DNA from: Aquisalinus flavus
GTDB lineage: Bacteria; Pseudomonadota; Alphaproteobacteria; Caulobacterales; Parvularculaceae
DNA length: 64,000 bases
Assembly: GCF_022559625.1 (NCBI RefSeq)
Contig: NZ_CP042288.1
Location: 1,808,155 to 1,872,154, forward strand
Direction: 5' to 3'
Shown in pieces: positions 60,548 through 64,000 of the stretch (within the stretch, counting starts at the first letter, position 1; the number at the start of each line of letters is the position of its first letter). Made by a program: the position numbers and the translations under genes. Below the pieces are notes generated by a model. That model ran no database searches. It was given only the letters and a program-made list of their open reading frames with translations, and was not told the DNA's origin.

Positions 60548-61242
60548 ATCTGGACCGGTGCCCGCTCGACCGAGTGGCCGACCTCGACATGCAGCTGGGC
60601 GACGAGATCGGGATCGAGCTCCAGCCGCGCGGCGAGCATGGCCAGATAGCCCTTCTCCGCCGGCCCGGTTTCGTCGAGGGCGATGAGCGAGGCCGTATAG
60701 AGCTCCACCGCCTCCTCCGGCGTCTCGGCGGACTTTGCCACCGCATCGACATCGAGCGGCTTGTCGAGCTCGGCAAAGACGAAATCGCGGTCCTTCGCGT
60801 CGAGGTCCATCTCGGCGAGCCGCGCATTGATGCGCTTGCGCTCGTCCGGCGTGATATGCCCGTCGGCCTTGGCGGCGGCGAGCATGGCACGGATCAGCTT
60901 GCGCGACAGCGCCTCCTGCGCCTCTTCAGGCCCCGGCAGGAAGATCGGCTGTCCGCCGCTGGCAGCACCCACCGATGCCGTGTCGAAAGCAAGGCGCTCA
61001 CCGGTGGTGATGCTCGGCTGCGGCGAGCCTTCGGCCTGCTTTTTCGCCTGCCAGTCCTGCCATGCCTTGTAGGCGAGCCCGCCGACAACAGCGACACCGG
61101 CGATCTTGGCCGTGTTCTTGACCATCTTGCGCCCGCCCTTGCCGCCGAGAACCAGCCCGGCAAGGCCACCCGTGGCGGCACCGCGGGCAAAGCCGCCCTT
61201 GTCGTCCCCAAGGAACTGGTCCAGCAGCGATTTCGAGCTCAT
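60544..61242 (-). CDS. DUF533 (YebE/TerB-like) protein
   Basis: Protein of 232 residues. The N-terminal 60 residues are Gly/Ala-rich with GGFARGAATGGLAGLVLGGKGGRKMVKNTAKIAGVAVVGGLAYKA, probably membrane-associating. The C-terminal part (about 105-225) is TerB-like: ALSRKLIRAMLAAAKADGHITPDERKRINARLAE (acidic metal-binding motif DGHITPDE) and ELYTASLIALDETGPAEKGYLAMLAARL. In enterobacteria the relative YebE is an envelope-stress gene. The ribosome site AGGAGG lies inside a 10-bp hairpin, see 61249-61278. Confidence 0.87.
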   Translation of the reverse strand: MSSKSLLDQFLGDDKGGFARGAATGGLAGLVLGGKGGRKMVKNTAKIAGVAVVGGLAYKAWQDWQAKKQAEGSPQPSITTGERLAFDTASVGAASGGQPIFLPGPEEAQEALSRKLIRAMLAAAKADGHITPDERKRINARLAEMDLDAKDRDFVFAELDKPLDVDAVAKSAETPEEAVELYTASLIALDETGPAEKGYLAMLAARLELDPDLVAQLHVEVGHSVERAPVQI

Positions 61243-61248
61243 TGTATT

Positions 61249-61278
61249 TCCTCCTGATGGTCAATGATATCAGGAGGA
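61249..61278 (-). promoter_or_regulatory. Hairpin sequestering the ribosome site of the DUF533 gene
   Basis: On the minus strand TCCTCCTGAT (61278-61269) pairs perfectly with ATCAGGAGGA (61258-61249) around a 10-base loop. The second arm contains the whole AGGAGG, six bases before the ATG at 61242. In the folded form the ribosome could not bind, as in RNA thermometers and translational switches. Confidence 0.7.
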
Positions 61279-61358
61279 TAAATAGGAATTGACGGCCCGC
61301 GTTCAATGATACCGAGGCCGCAATTGGTTCCCGGCGGATCCGATTTCCGGTTGTGACA

Positions 61359-62774
61359 TCAGGCCTGCATCGTCCAGCCTTCGACCCCCATGGCCGCCTG
61401 GCGCAGCGCTTCGCTGCGGGTCGGGTGCGGGTGCGACGTGCGGGCGATATCTTCCGACGAACCACCAAATTCCATGACGAGGGCCGCCTCGGCGATCATC
61501 TCGCCGACACCGGTGCCGATCATGTGGACGCCAAGCACGCGGTCGGTCTTGGCATCGGCCAGAACCTTCACGAAACCGTCCGTGTCGTGATTGGTCTTGG
61601 CGCGGGAGTTGGCTGCGAACGGGAACTTGCCGACCTTGTAGTCGACGCCCGCTTCCTTCAGCTGTTCCTCGGTCTTGCCGACATTGGCGACTTCCGGCCA
61701 GGTATAGACGACACCCGGGATCAGATTGTGGTCGACATGGCCCGGCTTGCCGGCGATGACCTCGACACAGGCGACGGCCTCGTCCTCCGCCTTGTGTGCC
61801 AGCATCGGCCCGTGGGTGACATCGCCGATGGCATAAATGCCGTCTACGGATGTCTTGAAATGCTCGGTCGGGATGAAGCCGCGCTTGTCGGTCTCGATCC
61901 CGACGGCTTCCAGCCCCAGCCCCTTGGTCACCGGGCGGCGGCCGATCGCGACCAGCACCGTATCGGCCTCGATCACCTCGCTGTCGCCGCCATCAGCCGG
62001 CTCGACGGAGACCTTGACCTTGCTCTTCAGCTTTTCGACGCCGGTCACCTTGGTCGACAGCTTGAAGTCCATCCCCTGTTTCTTCAGGATACGCTGGAAG
62101 CCCTTGGAAACCTCGCCATCCATGGTCGGCAGGATACGGTCGAGATATTCGACGACGGTTACCTTCGCGCCGAGGCGGCGCCAGACCGAGCCGAGCTCCA
62201 GCCCGATGACACCGCCGCCGATGACGACCAGATGCTTCGGCACGGATTTCAGGCTCAGCGCGCCGGTGGAGGAGACGACCTGCTGCTCGTCGATCTCGAC
62301 ATTCGGCAGCGGCGTGACCTCGGAACCCGTCGCGATGATGATGTTTTTCGCCTTCAGGTCTTCCGTGCCGCCATCGGATTTATGGACGGTGACCTTGCCT
62401 TTACCGGTAATCTCGCCGCGCCCGAGATAGCTCGTCGCCTTGTTCTTCTTGAGCAGATATTCTACACCCTTGGTCAGCCCGTCGACCGCCTCGTCCTTCT
62501 GCTTCAGCATCTGGTCGAGATCGAGAGAGACCTTGGCCTTGATCCCCAGCTTCTCGAAATCGTTTAGCGCAGCGCTGTACAGTTCGGAGGCATGTAGCAT
62601 CGCCTTGGACGGTATGCAGCCGACATTGAGGCAGGTACCGCCGAAAGCGCCGCTCTCGCGCATCTCGATACAGGCAACGCTCAGCCCCAGCTGCCCGGCC
62701 CTGATCGCTGCGTTGTAGCCACCCGGTCCGCCGCCGATTATCACGATGTCGAAATCCGTCGAATTGTCTGCCAT
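61359..62774 (-). CDS. lpdA: Dihydrolipoyl dehydrogenase (E3)
   Basis: FAD enzyme re-oxidising lipoamide in 2-oxoacid dehydrogenase complexes. The protein has 471 residues: [33 protein letters not shown] with the redox pair Cys48/Cys53, [13 protein letters not shown], the NAD site [41 protein letters not shown] and the active-site [11 protein letters not shown]. The start at 62774 (MADNSTDFD) resembles other alphaproteobacterial E3; the ATG at 62789 is an alternative. Together with odhB at the window end it points to the 2-oxoglutarate dehydrogenase complex. Confidence 0.97.
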   Translation of the reverse strand: MADNSTDFDIVIIGGGPGGYNAAIRAGQLGLSVACIEMRESGAFGGTCLNVGCIPSKAMLHASELYSAALNDFEKLGIKAKVSLDLDQMLKQKDEAVDGLTKGVEYLLKKNKATSYLGRGEITGKGKVTVHKSDGGTEDLKAKNIIIATGSEVTPLPNVEIDEQQVVSSTGALSLKSVPKHLVVIGGGVIGLELGSVWRRLGAKVTVVEYLDRILPTMDGEVSKGFQRILKKQGMDFKLSTKVTGVEKLKSKVKVSVEPADGGDSEVIEADTVLVAIGRRPVTKGLGLEAVGIETDKRGFIPTEHFKTSVDGIYAIGDVTHGPMLAHKAEDEAVACVEVIAGKPGHVDHNLIPGVVYTWPEVANVGKTEEQLKEAGVDYKVGKFPFAANSRAKTNHDTDGFVKVLADAKTDRVLGVHMIGTGVGEMIAEAALVMEFGGSSEDIARTSHPHPTRSEALRQAAMGVEGWTMQA

Positions 62775-62910
62775 AACTGTCGCATCCATGCTGAAGAGAG
62801 AGTTCAGGGTGGCTTAGACCTGTGCCCTCAGCGGGTCAACTGCAAGGGGCGCCGACCCTTTCGCCAGAAAGCAACAATGCCTATGTCTTCAGATGAACGA
62901 GGGAGGAAAA

Positions 62911-63525
62911 ATGAGACATCTTGCATTCTGGGCAGCGATCCTGACCGGCCTTGTCTGGCTCATCATGCTGATCGCGGGCGGGCTGACCTGGCCCGGTTAC
63001 AGCCATGTCAGCCAGTACATATCCGAGCTTGGCGCCATCGGCGCACCGCAGGCTTTCGCCGTCAACTGGTTCGGCTTCCTGCCGATCGGCATATTGATGA
63101 TCGTCTTCTGCCTGGCCGCTATCGCATCCTTGCCGAAAACTGCCGGCACGATCCTCGGCTTTGCCGGGCTGCTACTGTGGGCCGGCGGCTATATCATCTC
63201 GCCCTTCTTTCCGTGCGATTACGGCTGTCCCGTCGATGGAGACCAGACAGCCGCGCAGGTCATCCATAATCTCGGTGCGGTTGTCAGCTATCTGGCGGGC
63301 GCGGTCGGCCTGATCATGCTCGGCGGTGCCGCAAGGCAATGGCCTGGCAAGACCGGCGGTCTGGCCACCTTTGCGCTGGCCGCGGGCATCGTTTGCCTGG
63401 CGTGCTTCCTCTTCCTCGCACCGCATCCCTTTGTCGGCCTCGTCCAGCGGCTCGGCGAACTCGTCACCTTCGGCTGGATGATCGCCTGCGGCGCCTATCT
63501 GGTCCGGCAAATGAAAAACCCCTGA
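62911..63525 (+). CDS. DUF998 family membrane protein
   Basis: Protein of 204 residues with six hydrophobic segments. It has DUF998 marks: GYSHVSQYISELGAIGAPQAFAVNWFGFLPIGILMIVF, PFFPCDYGCPVDGDQTAAQVIHNLGAVVSYLAG and FVGLVQRLGELVTFGWM. The conserved acidic residues in SELG and the CDYGC loop face one side. GGAGG lies four bases before the ATG at 62911; 62893 is an alternative. It is inserted on the opposite strand between odhB and lpdA. Function unknown. Confidence 0.85.
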   Translation: MRHLAFWAAILTGLVWLIMLIAGGLTWPGYSHVSQYISELGAIGAPQAFAVNWFGFLPIGILMIVFCLAAIASLPKTAGTILGFAGLLLWAGGYIISPFFPCDYGCPVDGDQTAAQVIHNLGAVVSYLAGAVGLIMLGGAARQWPGKTGGLATFALAAGIVCLACFLFLAPHPFVGLVQRLGELVTFGWMIACGAYLVRQMKNP

Positions 63526-63547
63526 CGGCGGCACCGTCAGGGGCGTT
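63519..63547 (+). terminator. Intrinsic terminator of the DUF998 gene
   Basis: CCCCTGACGG (63519-63528) and CCGTCAGGGG (63534-63543) with loop CGGCA, followed by CGTTT. The gene's own TGA stop lies inside the left arm of the stem. The T-run is short. Confidence 0.6.
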
Positions 63548-63554
63548 TAATCCG

Positions 63555-63599
63555 CCCTCGTCCTTCGTGGGCTTCTTAGAAGCCACCTCAGGATGAGGG
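63555..63599. repeat. REP-like palindrome, left copy
   Basis: CCCTCGTCCTTCGTGG, then the tip GCTTC-TTA-GAAGC, then CCACCTCAGGATGAGGG. The arms pair imperfectly. The same arms occur in inverted orientation at 63619-63663. Sequences of the CCCTCATCCTGAGG..CGAAGGATGAGGG type are widespread in alphaproteobacterial intergenic DNA. Confidence 0.7.
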
Positions 63600-63618
63600 C
63601 TAGTCTAGTAAAAAAGAA

Positions 63619-63663
63619 CCCTCATCCTGAGGTGCTCGCGCAGCGAGCCACGAAGGACGGGGG
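63619..63663. repeat. REP-like palindrome, right copy (inverted)
   Basis: CCCTCATCCTGAGGTG, the tip CTCGC-GCA-GCGAG, then CCACGAAGGACGGGGG. It is the inverted partner of 63555-63599, with conserved arms but a different yet still self-complementary tip. The two copies are 19 bases apart. Confidence 0.7.
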
Positions 63664-63672
63664 TGTTATATT

Positions 63673-64000
63673 CTACAGATCCAGCAGCAGGCGCTGCGGG
63701 TCTTCCAGGTTTTCCTTCACGCGGACGAGGAAGGTGACCGCACCCTTGCCGTCGACGATGCGGTGATCATAGGACAGCGCCAGATACATCATCGGGCGGA
63801 TGACGATCTCGCCATCGACCACGACGGGACGATCCTCGATGCGGTGCATGCCGAGAATGCCCGACTGCGGCATGTTCAGGATCGGGGTCGACATCAGCGA
63901 GCCATAGATGCCGCCATTGGTGATCGTGAACGTGCCACCCTGCATCTCGTCCAGCTTGAGGTCTCCTTTTCTTGCGCGCGTGCCGTAATCGACGATCTGC
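63673..64000 (-). CDS. odhB: 2-oxoglutarate dehydrogenase E2 (dihydrolipoyl succinyltransferase), C-terminal part
   Basis: The last 109 codons of the gene; the start lies beyond the window edge. It has the end of the catalytic domain: [51 protein letters not shown], then [22 protein letters not shown], with the active-site His and Asp in [21 protein letters not shown] and the C-terminus [11 protein letters not shown] match succinyltransferases rather than acetyltransferases. It lies upstream of lpdA on the same strand, with the DUF998 gene and a repeat pair in between. Confidence 0.93.
   Translation of the reverse strand, partial: QIVDYGTRARKGDLKLDEMQGGTFTITNGGIYGSLMSTPILNMPQSGILGMHRIEDRPVVVDGEIVIRPMMYLALSYDHRIVDGKGAVTFLVRVKENLEDPQRLLLDL

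Overview
The window is a stretch of alphaproteobacterial chromosome. The strongest evidence is at the left end: a circularly permuted, two-piece tmRNA gene (ssrA) whose tag reads ANDNYDEEFALAA. The gene order agrees: ruvC-ruvA-ruvB followed by ybgC-tolQ-tolR-tolA-tolB-pal-ybgF-tilS-ftsH-folP-glmM, and zapA-6S RNA-5-formyl-THF cyclo-ligase. Base composition is GC-rich and even, and codon use is uniform. KdsB, VanZ, Pal/Tol and an odhB-lpdA pair point to a free-living Gram-negative aerobe. I cannot name the genus; a Caulobacterales, Hyphomonadales or Parvularculales type organism is only a guess.

Layout. 0.1-6.7 kb: ssrA, a small HTH regulator, a membrane protein, thyA-folA, a YhhN-type lysoplasmalogenase, and a dienoyl-CoA isomerase overlapping an aldehyde dehydrogenase. 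6.7-10.8 kb: two tandem paralogous MFS transporters, thiD and a small membrane protein. 10.8-26.5 kb: the minus-strand housekeeping block (glmM, folP, ftsH, tilS, Tol-Pal, then ruvBAC), interrupted by a plus-strand PH-domain gene and an HD/DUF3052 pair. 26.5-36 kb: a Sel1-repeat protein, thiE, a MAPEG protein, fructose-bisphosphate aldolase, pgk, an exported RraA-like protein and a tkt-gap-lipoprotein operon. Palindromes of the form TGTTAGCGCTAAC lie in front of both fba and tkt, which suggests a LacI-family regulator controlling central carbon flow. 36-43 kb: DUF4164-zapA-6S-fau, an erythromycin-esterase-like protein, a DUF885 protein, YmdB-like phosphoesterase and a LysR regulator. 43-48.4 kb: yebC, a DUF2807 adhesin-like protein, efp, and a BlaI/M56-peptidase pair. 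48.4-58 kb: cell-surface genes (kdsB, VanZ, a GalE homologue, a metallophosphatase, a C-methyltransferase-like protein, argE, a JmjC-like cupin, a FemAB/BioF2-like acyltransferase and a Wzx-type flippase). 58-64 kb: POT peptide transporter, HIT protein, DUF533/TerB protein, lpdA, DUF998 and the C-terminal end of odhB, cut by the window edge.

Most interesting. (1) Three copies of ACTA-N6-TAGT, the dyad core known for BlaI/MecI regulators, occur within about 2.2 kb: two in front of blaI-M56 and one in front of the DUF2807 gene. They predict a small regulon in which a protease receptor without a penicillin-binding sensor, but with a His/Asp-rich tail, controls an exported GSGD-repeat protein. 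(2) The GalE homologue has Phe and Met where the catalytic YxxxK should be. (3) A perfect 10-bp hairpin covers the Shine-Dalgarno sequence of the DUF533 gene. (4) LacI-type operators mark the glycolytic genes. (5) An orphan minus-strand terminator in the efp leader may end a small RNA. (6) Two kinds of palindromic intergenic repeat are present. I saw no insertion sequence, prophage, CRISPR array or tRNA.
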